A DNA stretch of 64,000 nucleotides, from NCBI RefSeq assembly GCF_024746815.1, contig NZ_CP080525.1, positions 4,272,501-4,336,500 on the forward strand, read 5' to 3'. A model generated the notes under the pieces. That model did no database searches. It worked only from the letters and a program-made list of their open reading frames with translations, and was not told where the DNA came from. Below are positions 54,917 to 63,003 of the stretch, in pieces. Within the stretch, counting starts at the first letter, position 1, and each line of letters begins with the position of its first letter. Source of the DNA: Mesorhizobium sp. AR07 (GTDB lineage Bacteria; Pseudomonadota; Alphaproteobacteria; Rhizobiales; Rhizobiaceae). The position numbers and the translations under genes were made by a program.

Positions 54917-55170
54917 GACCTTTGTCCTCCAATGTTGCCCTGCGCCAATATTTGCATATCTGCGCCGCCGCACCAGTGCGAATTCGTCGGGCAAGCCTCC
55001 GGTCGTCGGTCCCGGCGGCGCCGGCCGATGCAGCCTCCCGTGCACCAAGATGAAGATATGTCCGCGAAATTTCTTGTCGATGTTGGGCGGTGGCGCGCAA
55101 TTTGGCACAAGATTGAGCTGGGTTTGTCGGAAGATAAGGTGATTGGTTGGCTTGGCGCCGCGGCCGAAGC

Positions 55171-55356
55171 TGCCAATCTCCCCCCGTGTGGGGGAGATGC
55201 CCGGCAGGGCAGAGGGGGGCGTGAAGGAACGCCACCTTGGTTAATCTATAAGAAGCCAAAAACGGAACTGTGAGCACATGCAAAAGATTGACACGTCGGC
55301 GGGACAGCGCCCCCCTCTGTCCTGCCGGACATCTCCCCCACGAGGGGGGAGATCGC
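55171..55356. repeat. Intergenic repeat family D
   Basis: AATCTCCCCCCGTGTGGGGG with CCCGGCAGGGCAGAGGGGGG is followed by an AT-richer loop, then GCGCCCCCCTCTGTCCTGCC and CATCTCCCCCACGAGGGGG. It occupies much of the 504-base gap between bkdA1 and holA. The first part of the gap (54917-55170) holds no recognised gene and should contain the bkd promoter. Confidence 0.8.
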
Positions 55357-55420
55357 GCGCTTCATCGTTTCGTCCAATCCCCCGTTCACCCGGCGCTCCC
55401 GCTGTGCTAACCAACCTCCC

Positions 55421-56464
55421 ATGGCACAGAAGAAAGCTTTCGAGGTCGATTCGTGGCTCGCGAAGCCGGACCCGCGCATCTCGATCGTCCTGTTTTACGG
55501 CCCCGATCGCGGCCTCGTCTCCGAGCGCGCCAAGGCCTTTGCCGAAAAGACCGGCCTGCCGCTCGACGATCCGTTTTCGGTGGTTCGGCTGGAAGGTTCC
55601 GAGGTTGACCGCGACGAGGGCCGCTTGCTCGACGAGGCGCGTACCGTGCCGATGTTTTCCGACCGGCGCCTGCTGTGGGTGCGCAATGCCAGCGGCCAGA
55701 AGGCGCTTGCCGACGACGTCAAGGCGCTGACGGCCGAACCCGCGCGCGATGCGATCATTCTCATAGAGGCCGGCGATCTCAAGAAGGGCGTCGGGCTGCG
55801 CGCCGTGGTCGAGGCGGCCGACAGCGCCATGGCGCTGCCTTGCTATGCCGACGAGGCCCGCGACATCGATGCCGTCATCGACGGCGAGTTGCTCAAGGCC
55901 GGCATGTCGATGACCATGGAAGCCAGGCAGGCGCTGCGCCGCAACCTCGGCGGCGACCGGCTGGCCTCGCGCGGCGAGATCGAAAAGCTCGTCCTCTATG
56001 CCCATGGCCAGACGGAGATTGGGCTGGAGGAGGTCAAGGCGATGTCGGGCGACGTCTCCGGCGCCTCCTTCGACGATGCTGTCGATGCGCTGCTCGAAGG
56101 CAAGGTCGGCGACTTCGACACCGCCTTCACCCGCCACTGCCAGTCCGGCGGTCAGCCTTTCCTCGTGCTGTCCTCGGCGATGCGGCAGTTGCAGAGCATC
56201 CAGGCCATGCGCGGCCAGATGGAGTCCGGCAGCCGCAACGCCGCTTCGGTCGTCGCCGCCGCCCGCCCGCCGGTGTTTTTCTCGCGGCGCAAGCTGGTGG
56301 AGAAAGCGCTGGAGCGCTGGAGCAGCGAAGCGCTCGGCCGCGCGCTGACCCGGCTGCAGACCGCGGTGCTGCAAACCCGGCGAAGGCCGGATCTTTCCGT
56401 GGCGCTGGCGCGACAGGCGCTGCTTGGCATTGTGGTGGAAAGCAGCCGGCTGGCGCAAAGGTGA
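55421..56464 (+). CDS. holA: DNA polymerase III delta subunit
   Basis: The protein has 347 residues. The first AAA+-like domain has ISIVLFYGPDRGLVSERAKA, with a degenerate P-loop as usual for delta. It continues PFSVVRLEGSEVDRDEGRLL, TVPMFSDRRLLWVRNASGQK and IILIEAGDLKKGVGLRAVVE. The C-terminal part has GQTEIGLEEVKAMSGDVSGA and SGGQPFLVLSSAMRQLQSIQ, matching the clamp-loader collar. Delta opens the beta clamp in replication. It is convergent with parB; the two are commonly near each other in rhizobia. Confidence 0.92.
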   Translation: MAQKKAFEVDSWLAKPDPRISIVLFYGPDRGLVSERAKAFAEKTGLPLDDPFSVVRLEGSEVDRDEGRLLDEARTVPMFSDRRLLWVRNASGQKALADDVKALTAEPARDAIILIEAGDLKKGVGLRAVVEAADSAMALPCYADEARDIDAVIDGELLKAGMSMTMEARQALRRNLGGDRLASRGEIEKLVLYAHGQTEIGLEEVKAMSGDVSGASFDDAVDALLEGKVGDFDTAFTRHCQSGGQPFLVLSSAMRQLQSIQAMRGQMESGSRNAASVVAAARPPVFFSRRKLVEKALERWSSEALGRALTRLQTAVLQTRRRPDLSVALARQALLGIVVESSRLAQR

Positions 56465-56467
56465 AGT

Positions 56468-56660
56468 GCGATCTCCTCCCTCGTGGGGGAGATGGCCGGC
56501 AGGCCAGAGGGGGGCGCTGTCCCGCCAGCGTCTCAGTAAGTCGCGATACCCAGTCGGGTCGATCTTCGGCTAACCGCAGACTGTCAAGGTTGGCATTCCT
56601 TCGCGCCCCCCTCTGCCCTACCGGGCATCTCCCCCACAAGTGGGGAGATTGGCAGCTTTT
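56468..56660. repeat. Intergenic repeat family D
   Basis: GATCTCCTCCCTCGTGGGGG with GCCGGCAGGCCAGAGGGGGG, and GCGCCCCCCTCTGCCCTACC with CATCTCCCCCACAAGTGGGG, are the two inverted halves. Confidence 0.8.
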
Positions 56661-56689
56661 TGATCGCGGCGCCCTTCCTGAAACGTTGA

Positions 56690-56775
56690 CAGGTAGCGAA
56701 ACCATCAATGACAACCGCCCTCGACCCGTTTACGGAGAGAGGATGCCGGCAGGCAGGTAAGGTGCAGCGCTAACG
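56690..56775. repeat. Right half of repeat family A next to the D unit
   Basis: GTTGACAGGTAGCGAAACCA and CCCGTTTACGGAGAGAGGAT are followed by GGCAGGCAGGTAAGGTGCAG. The IS110 target has changed here (AGGTAAGGTGC), so the bridge RNA match is lost. Confidence 0.75.
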
Positions 56776-56860
56776 CACCAAGTCCTTGGGACAGCAGGCA
56801 AAATTGGAAATTTCGTGACTCTGGGGAGACGACAGTCGGCCAAAGTATATTGCCGGCTAA

Positions 56861-57748
56861 CTACCTCTCCTGCTTCAGCCTGCGACACAGCTCGTCAAGC
56901 TGCTCCAGCGACCGGTACGCTACGCGAAGCTCGCCGCCCTTGCCCTTGTGATCGATCGACACGATCATGCCGAGCGTGTCGGTCATCAGCTTCTCCAGCG
57001 CCAGCGTATCGGTATCTTTTTCCGGCGCGCTTTGCGCTTGCTTCGGCTTGGCGGGAGTTGGGCCCGCAGGCATCTGCGCCAGTGCTTCGGCCTGGCGCAC
57101 CGAAAGCCCTTCTTCGACGATGCGCTTGGCAAGCCCGGCCGGATCCTCCGCCGTCACCAGCGTGCGGGCATGGCCCGCCGACAGCGCGCCGTCGACCAGC
57201 ATGTCGCGGATCACATCCGGCAGCTTCAGCAGCCTGAGCGTGTTGGCGACGTGGCTGCGGCTCTTGCCGATCACCTGGCCGAGATCGGCCTGGGTGTAGC
57301 CGTGATCGTCGATCAATTGCTGGTAGCCGAGCGCTTCCTCGACCGCGTTGAGGTCGGTGCGCTGGACGTTCTCGATGATCGCCAGTTCGAGCGCGGTGCG
57401 GTCGTTAACCTCGCGGATGATGACCGGGATCTCGGTCAGCCCGGCGCGCTGCGCGGCGCGCCAGCGCCGCTCGCCGGCGATGATCTCGTAACGGCCGGCC
57501 TGTACCGGCGAAGGCCGCGCCACCACCGGCTGCACCACGCCATGTTCCCGGATCGACTGGGCGAGGTCGGTCAGCTCGGCTTCGCCGAAATGCCGGCGCG
57601 GATTTTTCGGATTGGGGGTCAGGAACTCGATCGGCACCTTGCCGTCGGCGCTCATACCGGGCTTTTCGGGCGCGGCCGGGCGATCGATCTCCCCGATCAG
57701 CGCCGCCAGCCCACGGCCAAGTCTCTTTCTCGAAAGGTCTTCGCTCAT
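56861..57748 (-). CDS. parB: Chromosome partitioning protein ParB
   Basis: The protein has 295 residues. The CTP-binding part has KVPIEFLTPNPKNPRRHFGE, HGVVQPVVARP and EIIAGERRWRAAQRAGL, with ELAIIENVQRTDLNAVEEAL. The parS-reading helix-turn-helix is YTQADLGQVIGKSRSHVANT. A Pro/Ala/Lys-rich linker leads to the C-terminal dimerisation domain ending YRSLEQLDELCRRLKQER. It binds parS, slides on DNA and directs segregation together with ParA. It starts 70 bases after parA. Five parS-like sites lie 1.5-4 kb upstream. Confidence 0.96.
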   Translation of the reverse strand: MSEDLSRKRLGRGLAALIGEIDRPAAPEKPGMSADGKVPIEFLTPNPKNPRRHFGEAELTDLAQSIREHGVVQPVVARPSPVQAGRYEIIAGERRWRAAQRAGLTEIPVIIREVNDRTALELAIIENVQRTDLNAVEEALGYQQLIDDHGYTQADLGQVIGKSRSHVANTLRLLKLPDVIRDMLVDGALSAGHARTLVTAEDPAGLAKRIVEEGLSVRQAEALAQMPAGPTPAKPKQAQSAPEKDTDTLALEKLMTDTLGMIVSIDHKGKGGELRVAYRSLEQLDELCRRLKQER

Positions 57749-57818
57749 AACGCTTCCAGTTAACTGTTTTAGATCGTTTCGGTATCGAATCGGCTCTTAA
57801 TCTATGCATCAAGCCTAA

Positions 57819-58619
57819 TTAAGCGGCGCGCAATTTGCGCTCACGGCGGATCACTTCCGAGGCCAGCTGCAAATAGGCTTGGCTGCCCGAACATTTGAGA
57901 TCGTACAGGATCGCCGGCTTGCCGTAGGACGGCGCCTCGGACACCCGCACATTGCGCGGAATGATGGTCTCGTAGACCTTGTCGCCCATATGGGCGCGCA
58001 CGTCCTGCACCACCTGGTTGGCGAGATTGTTGCGGCCGTCATACATGGTCAGCACGATGCCTTGGATGGTCAGGTCCGGATTGATCGAACGGCGCACCTG
58101 CTCGACGGTTTCCAGCAACTGGCTGAGACCTTCCAATGCGAAGAACTCGCATTGCAGCGGCACCAGCACCGAATCGGCGGCGGCCATCGAATTCAGCGTC
58201 AGAAGGTTGAGCGATGGCGGGCAGTCTATCAGCACATAGCCGTAACCGGCCGAGCGCTCGGCCGAGGCACGCAAGGCGTTGCGCAGCCGCAGCACCCGGT
58301 CTGGCGCCGAGGCGATTTCCATTTCGATGCCGAGCAGGTCGAGCGTCGACGGCACGATCGACAGGCCAGGCACCGCCGTCGGAATGGCCGCGGCTTCCAG
58401 ATCCAGTTCGCCGGTCAGCACGTCATAGGACGAAACCGTCCGGTCCTTGCGGTCGATGCCGAGGCCGGTGCTGGCATTGCCTTGCGGATCGAGGTCGACG
58501 ATCAGCACCTTTTCGCCGATCGCAGCCAGGGCAGTGGCCAGATTGATGGCAGTCGTCGTCTTGCCGACGCCGCCCTTCTGGTTGGCTACGGTGATGATTC
58601 GGGGGCCATTCTTCATCAT
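57819..58619 (-). CDS. parA: Chromosome partitioning ATPase ParA
   Basis: The protein has 266 residues from the ATG at 58619. The deviant Walker A is ITVANQKGGVGKTTTAINLA, Walker A' is VLIVDLDPQGNASTGLGID, and Walker B is GYVLIDCPPSLNLLTLNSMA. It ends YLQLASEVIRRERKLRAA. A second ATG at 58640 (adding seven residues) follows CCAGGCGA and may be the true start; 58619 is where the usual family N-terminus begins. It is the non-specific DNA-binding ATPase moved by ParB-parS complexes. It is 40 bases from rsmG and probably on the same transcript. Confidence 0.96.
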   Translation of the reverse strand: MMKNGPRIITVANQKGGVGKTTTAINLATALAAIGEKVLIVDLDPQGNASTGLGIDRKDRTVSSYDVLTGELDLEAAAIPTAVPGLSIVPSTLDLLGIEMEIASAPDRVLRLRNALRASAERSAGYGYVLIDCPPSLNLLTLNSMAAADSVLVPLQCEFFALEGLSQLLETVEQVRRSINPDLTIQGIVLTMYDGRNNLANQVVQDVRAHMGDKVYETIIPRNVRVSEAPSYGKPAILYDLKCSGSQAYLQLASEVIRRERKLRAA

Positions 58620-58659
58620 GGGTCTATGCCAGAAATTCATTTTTGGTCGCCTGGAGCAA

Positions 58660-59289
58660 TCAGACAGGTCGCAGATTGGACAGTTCAAGGATGACCCCAT
58701 GCGGGTCGGTCACGCTTGGATGTTCTACCAGATCGAAGGCCCATCGGTGAACGCTTTCTTGCACTTCCGCCCGATAATCCCGGCCTTTGTGGAACAGGCC
58801 GCGCGCGCCTGACGTCAGCCATGGCGCCGACAGATCGAGCAAGGTCGAAAGCGAGGCCAGCGCCCGCGCCGTGACGATTTGCGGTGCCGAAACCAACGCA
58901 TGGCTGTCGATGCGGCGCGCCACGACACGTGCCGGCAGGCTGAACTGGCCGACGACGGCTTGCAGGAACGATGCCTTTTTGCGATTGCTTTCAACCAGAT
59001 CGATGCTGGCGCCATCCCGCTCGGCAAGCAGGAAGGCCATGACAAGGCCGGGAAATCCGCCGCCCGAGCCAAGGTCTACCCAGCGTTTGGCATCGGGTTC
59101 GATGCGCCCGAGTTGCGCGCTGTCCAGGATGTGGCGCTGCCAGACATCGCCCGCCGTCGATTGCGCAACAAGATTGATGCTGCGATTCCATTTCTGGAAC
59201 ATTTGCTCGAACGCCACCAGGCGGTCGAATGTTTCACGTGAAACCGGGCCGGCCGCATCCTGCAGGCTCTTCCAGGAGAAAGAGCTCAC
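58660..59289 (-). CDS. rsmG: 16S rRNA 7-methylguanosine methyltransferase RsmG
   Basis: The protein has 209 residues. The S-adenosylmethionine fold has KRWVDLGSGGGFPGLVMAFL, then SIDLVESNRKKASFLQAVVG and IVTARALASLSTLLDLSAPW. Near the N-terminus, GPVSRETFDRLVAFEQMFQK is encoded over a parS site (59230-59245), so the residues VSRET are partly imposed by that DNA element. It methylates G527 of 16S rRNA in the E. coli numbering. Its start overlaps the end of mnmG by four bases. Confidence 0.95.
   Translation of the reverse strand: MSSFSWKSLQDAAGPVSRETFDRLVAFEQMFQKWNRSINLVAQSTAGDVWQRHILDSAQLGRIEPDAKRWVDLGSGGGFPGLVMAFLLAERDGASIDLVESNRKKASFLQAVVGQFSLPARVVARRIDSHALVSAPQIVTARALASLSTLLDLSAPWLTSGARGLFHKGRDYRAEVQESVHRWAFDLVEHPSVTDPHGVILELSNLRPV
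59230..59245. promoter_or_regulatory. parS site inside rsmG
   Basis: TGTTTCACGTGAAACC differs from the parS consensus TGTTTCACGTGAAACA only in the last base. ParB is encoded 1.5 kb away. Confidence 0.9.
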
Positions 59290-61193
59290 GCAACAACCCT
59301 TTGATCATTCTCGGGCCTTTGATCGGTCTCGGGCCTCTGTGCACTCTCCGCATGGCGGACATGCGCGACGATGATCGCCAGTGCCGCCGGCGTCATGCCC
59401 TCCATGCGCTGGGCATCGGCGATGGAGCGAGGCCGCCGCGCCTGCATCTTCTGCTTCAGCTCGTTGGAAAGCCCCGGGACGCCGGCGAAATCGACCATCT
59501 CCGGGATCAACCGGCTCTCCTCATGCCGGATCTGCGCCACATCCGTCTTCTGGCGATCGAGATAGACCGAATATTTCGCTTCCGTTTCGAGACGCTCCGC
59601 CGTCTTGGCGTCGATCTCGCCGAATCGCGGATCGACACTGGCCAGCCAGGCGACGTCGACCCCGGGATAGACCAGCAGTTCATAGGCCGAGCGGCGCACG
59701 CCATCCCGGTTGATCTCCAGCCCATGCCGCGCCGCCTCATTGGGGGTCATGGTGAGCGACACTGCCAGCTGTCGTGCTTCGTCGAGACGACGCATGACGT
59801 CGCCGTAGCGCTGCATCCGTTGTGTCGAGGCAATCCCCAGCCTTGCCGCCAGCGGCGTCAGCCGCTCATCCGCATTGTCGGCGCGCAGCGACAGCCGGAA
59901 CTCGGCCCGCGAGGTGAACATCCGGTAGGGTTCGCTGATGCCGCGGCTGGTCAAATCATCAACCATGACGCCGATATAGGCCTCGGTGCGGCTGAGCCCG
60001 ATTTGCTCGCTGCCCGCAGCCCGACGCGCCGCATTGAGGCCCGCAAGCAAGCCCTGCCCGGCTGCCTCTTCATAGCCGGTCGTGCCGTTGATCTGCCCGG
60101 CGAGAAAGAGCCCGCCGACGCGACTGGTCTCGAGACTCATGGTCAGCTCGCGCGGATCGACATGATCATATTCAATGGCATAGCCGGGCTGCAGCATGAC
60201 GGCGCGCTCGAGCCCTGGGATGGTTTTCAGGATATCGAGCTGCACATCCTGCGGCAGCGAGGTCGAGATGCCGTTCGGGTAGACGGTGTCGTCGTCGAGC
60301 CCTTCCGGTTCGAGAAAGATCTGGTGCCCGTCCCTGTCGCCGAACTTGACGATCTTGTCCTCGATCGATGGGCAATAGCGCGGTCCCACACCTTCGATCG
60401 AGCCGGAATACATGGCGGACCGGCCAAGATTGGCGCGGACCAAATCATGCGTGGCCGCGGTCGTGCGGGTGATACCGCACTCGATCTGCGGCGTCTCGAT
60501 GCGATCGGTCATCAGCGAGAACGGCACCGGATCCTCATCCGCCGCCTGTTTCTCCAGCGAAGCCCAGTCGATGGTCTTGCCATCCAAACGCGGCGGCGTG
60601 CCGGTTTTCAGCCGCCCGAGCTTGAAGCCCTGGCGGCTCATCGTCGCCGACAGGCCGAGGCTCGCCTGCTCGTTCATGCGGCCGGCGACGATTTTCTTTT
60701 CGCCGATATGGATGAGCCCGCGCAGGAACGTCCCGGTCGTCAGAACCACGGCCCCGCAGGCTAATCGCCTGCCATCGGCCAGCAGAACAGCCACGATCCG
60801 CCCATCCACAATATCGAAGTCGAGAACCTCGCCTTCGACAACGTCGAGATCGTTCTGGAGCCGAATCGCTTCTTGCATGGCAAGGCGATAGAGTTTCCGG
60901 TCGGCCTGCGTGCGCGGACCGCGCACCGCCGGGCCCTTGCGGCGATTGAGCAGACGAAATTGAATACCTGCGGCATCCGCCACCCGGCCCATGAGGCCGT
61001 CCATGGCATCGATCTCGCGAACGAGGTGACCCTTGCCAAGCCCGCCAATGGCCGGATTGCACGACATCACGCCGATCGTGTCGAAGCGAAGCGTCACCAG
61101 CGCGGTCCTGGTGCCGGCACGCGCAGCCGCACTGGCCGCCTCGCAACCCGCATGGCCGCCGCCCACCACAACCACATCATAGCGATCGGTCAT
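59286..61193 (-). CDS. mnmG: tRNA uridine-5-carboxymethylaminomethyl synthesis protein MnmG
   Basis: The protein has 635 residues from the ATG at 61193. The FAD fold is YDVVVVGGGHAGCEAASAAA, followed by IGVMSCNPAIGGLGKGHLVR, REIDAMDGLMGRVADAAGIQ and TGTFLRGLIHIGEKKIVAGR. The family signature GPRYCPSIEDKIVKFGDRDG is present, as is FLAGQINGTTGYEEAAGQGL. With MnmE it modifies the wobble uridine of several tRNAs. A TTG six bases upstream could add two residues. Its 3' end overlaps rsmG by four bases. The C-terminus carries a short Gln/Arg tail (RPETDQRPENDQRVVA) beyond the usual end. Confidence 0.96.
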   Translation of the reverse strand: MTDRYDVVVVGGGHAGCEAASAAARAGTRTALVTLRFDTIGVMSCNPAIGGLGKGHLVREIDAMDGLMGRVADAAGIQFRLLNRRKGPAVRGPRTQADRKLYRLAMQEAIRLQNDLDVVEGEVLDFDIVDGRIVAVLLADGRRLACGAVVLTTGTFLRGLIHIGEKKIVAGRMNEQASLGLSATMSRQGFKLGRLKTGTPPRLDGKTIDWASLEKQAADEDPVPFSLMTDRIETPQIECGITRTTAATHDLVRANLGRSAMYSGSIEGVGPRYCPSIEDKIVKFGDRDGHQIFLEPEGLDDDTVYPNGISTSLPQDVQLDILKTIPGLERAVMLQPGYAIEYDHVDPRELTMSLETSRVGGLFLAGQINGTTGYEEAAGQGLLAGLNAARRAAGSEQIGLSRTEAYIGVMVDDLTSRGISEPYRMFTSRAEFRLSLRADNADERLTPLAARLGIASTQRMQRYGDVMRRLDEARQLAVSLTMTPNEAARHGLEINRDGVRRSAYELLVYPGVDVAWLASVDPRFGEIDAKTAERLETEAKYSVYLDRQKTDVAQIRHEESRLIPEMVDFAGVPGLSNELKQKMQARRPRSIADAQRMEGMTPAALAIIVAHVRHAESAQRPETDQRPENDQRVVA

Positions 61194-61272
61194 TTCCAAA
61201 AGTCCCGGACTTCATAAAGATTGAGCGACACATGTCCCCGCGAGGCGATGCTGTCAAGAAAACTCCGCGAGT

Positions 61273-61288
61273 CGTTTCACGTGAAACA
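61273..61288. promoter_or_regulatory. parS site upstream of mnmG
   Basis: CGTTTCACGTGAAACA has one mismatch to the parS consensus, at its first base, and keeps the perfect 14-base core palindrome. Confidence 0.9.
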
Positions 61289-61311
61289 ACGTCGAGGTCG
61301 GCTTGCGGCGG

Positions 61312-61327
61312 TGTTTCACGTGAGTCG
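61312..61327. promoter_or_regulatory. parS-like site, altered right half
   Basis: TGTTTCACGTGAGTCG keeps the left half and centre, but the right half reads GAGTC instead of GAAAC. Confidence 0.55.
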
Positions 61328-61355
61328 CAGCGATCGAGGGACCAACCACGCCTCG

Positions 61356-61542
61356 TTGGCGCCGCCCCTCACCTGCCTGCCGGCATCCTCTCCCGTATAG
61401 TGACGGGGAGAGGGGCGCTGTGTCATCGCGTTCACCAATTGTCAGCGTTCTAAAGAGGACGCTGGCGTTGCGGCCAGCCCATTTCTCCCCGTCCCTATAC
61501 GGGGAGAAATGCCCGGCAGGGCAATGAGGGGCAGCGCCATCC
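61356..61542. repeat. Intergenic palindromic repeat family A, copy between parS-like sites
   Basis: GCCGCCCCTCACCTGCCTGC and CCCGTATAGTGACGGGG form the left half, with CCCCGTCCCTATACGGGG and GCAATGAGGGGCAGCGCC the right. GCCCCTCACCT at 61364-61374 is an intact IS110 target. With the parS-like sites it fills 61194-61606. Confidence 0.85.
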
Positions 61543-61552
61543 GCTGCGACTA

Positions 61553-61568
61553 TGTTTCACGTGAGTCA
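61553..61568. promoter_or_regulatory. parS-like site, altered right half
   Basis: TGTTTCACGTGAGTCA, identical to the site at 61594. Confidence 0.55.
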
Positions 61569-61593
61569 CAGAAACCTCTCCAGTACGCTCCAC

Positions 61594-61609
61594 TGTTTCA
61601 CGTGAGTCA
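61594..61609. promoter_or_regulatory. parS-like site at the end of mnmE
   Basis: TGTTTCACGTGAGTCA overlaps the mnmE stop codon (TGA, minus strand, 61607-61609). Confidence 0.55.
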
Positions 61610-62938
61610 TTTTCCGATGCAGAACTGCGCGAAGATCACGTCCAGCATGTCCTCGACATCGATGGCGCCTACGATCCGCCCCAGCCGGTCAGCGGCGAGC
61701 CGCAACTCCTCGGCGCGCAATTCCTGCCCGACAGCCCGGTCGTCAGTCGCTCGGCGCAGATGGCGGTTTGCCTCGCCGAGCAATTCAACGTGGCGCAGGC
61801 GTGACGGCAGGATATCGCCGACATTCCCGGCAGCGCTCGCCGCGCGCTGCCCTATGTCCGCCAGCAACGCCCCCACGCCCGTCCCATCCATCACCGAGAT
61901 AGCGTGATCGTAGCGCTTCTCCGCACCGCGAGCCTCCCGCGCTTCCAGCAGGTCAAACTTGGTGCCAACGCGCAAGGCCGGTATCGCTTCTGGTATCGAA
62001 TCGACCGCCCTCGGATCCGCGACATCCTGCAACAACAACAGGAGATCAGCGTGACCAGCCTTGGCCCTCGCCTTCTCGATGCCGATCGCCTCGACCTTCC
62101 CTGGCGCATCGCGCAGGCCGGCGGTGTCTGTCAGCCTGATGCGCAGGCCGTCAAGTTCCAGTGATACTTCAAGCAGGTCGCGGGTCGTGCCCGGCTCATC
62201 CGTTACAATAGCCGCATCGCGCCGCGCCAAGGCGTTGAACAGACTCGACTTGCCGGCATTGGGCGCACCGAGGATGACAACCTCAAACCCGTCGCGGATG
62301 ATTTCGGCGGCGCGAAATCCGGCACTATGCCGGTCGATCTCGCCGATCATCGCTCGCACATCAAACCAGACCGTATCCGAAACGGAACCCGGCACATCAT
62401 CCTCGTCGGCAAAGTCGATCTCAGCCTCGATCATGGCACGGGCATGGATCAGACGGCGGCGCCAGCCGAGATAGAGTTCGCTTTGCACGCCTTCGGCGTT
62501 CTGGACCGCAAAGCGCCGCTGCGCCTCGGTCTCGGCATTGACGAGATCGGCCAGCGCCTCGGTCTCGACCAGGTCGACCTTGCCATTGAGGAAGGCGCGG
62601 CGGGTGAATTCGCCGGGTTCCGCGTGCCGGACACCGTCAAAACCGGTGATCGTCTCCAGCATCCTGGCCACCACGGCCCGCCCGCCATGGACGTGGAATT
62701 CCGCGACATCCTCGCCGGTAAAGCTGGCGGGGCCAGGAAAGAAAACAACCAGGCCGTTGTCCAGCACGGTCCCGTCCGGTGCCCGCAGCTTGCGCAAAAC
62801 CGCCGCGCGGTCCTTAACCATGCTGCCGGCAATCGTTTCGACAACGAATCGAGTCCGAGGGCCGGAAATGCGGATAACGGCGACGCCGGCGGGAAGCCGG
62901 CCGCTCGACAGCGCTACGATCGAATCCCTTGAAATCAT
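61607..62938 (-). CDS. mnmE: tRNA modification GTPase MnmE
   Basis: The protein has 443 residues from the ATG at 62938; a GTG at 62950 is an alternative. The N-terminal folate-binding domain has SIVALSSGRLPAGVAVIRIS and EFHVHGGRAVVARMLETITG. The GTPase domain has G1 VVILGAPNAGKSSLFNALAR, G2 DEPGTTRDLLEV, G3 LTDTAGLRDAPG and G4 as TKFD rather than NKxD. The C-terminus is the invariant CIGK, whose Cys is catalytic. With MnmG it makes the cmnm5 modification at U34 of tRNAs. It precedes mnmG with a 413-base gap holding parS-like sites and a repeat. Confidence 0.95.
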   Translation of the reverse strand: MISRDSIVALSSGRLPAGVAVIRISGPRTRFVVETIAGSMVKDRAAVLRKLRAPDGTVLDNGLVVFFPGPASFTGEDVAEFHVHGGRAVVARMLETITGFDGVRHAEPGEFTRRAFLNGKVDLVETEALADLVNAETEAQRRFAVQNAEGVQSELYLGWRRRLIHARAMIEAEIDFADEDDVPGSVSDTVWFDVRAMIGEIDRHSAGFRAAEIIRDGFEVVILGAPNAGKSSLFNALARRDAAIVTDEPGTTRDLLEVSLELDGLRIRLTDTAGLRDAPGKVEAIGIEKARAKAGHADLLLLLQDVADPRAVDSIPEAIPALRVGTKFDLLEAREARGAEKRYDHAISVMDGTGVGALLADIGQRAASAAGNVGDILPSRLRHVELLGEANRHLRRATDDRAVGQELRAEELRLAADRLGRIVGAIDVEDMLDVIFAQFCIGK

Positions 62939-63003
62939 TTGCCCGCTCACCCGAACCGCCTTAGCTTCGCCGGCTCAATCCATGATTACCGGGTAGCCTC
63001 ATC

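Noticed and set aside
56861..58619. ParAB as a plasmid partition (repABC) locus
   Set aside because: No repC gene is present, and the neighbours rsmG, mnmG and mnmE with canonical parS are the chromosomal arrangement.
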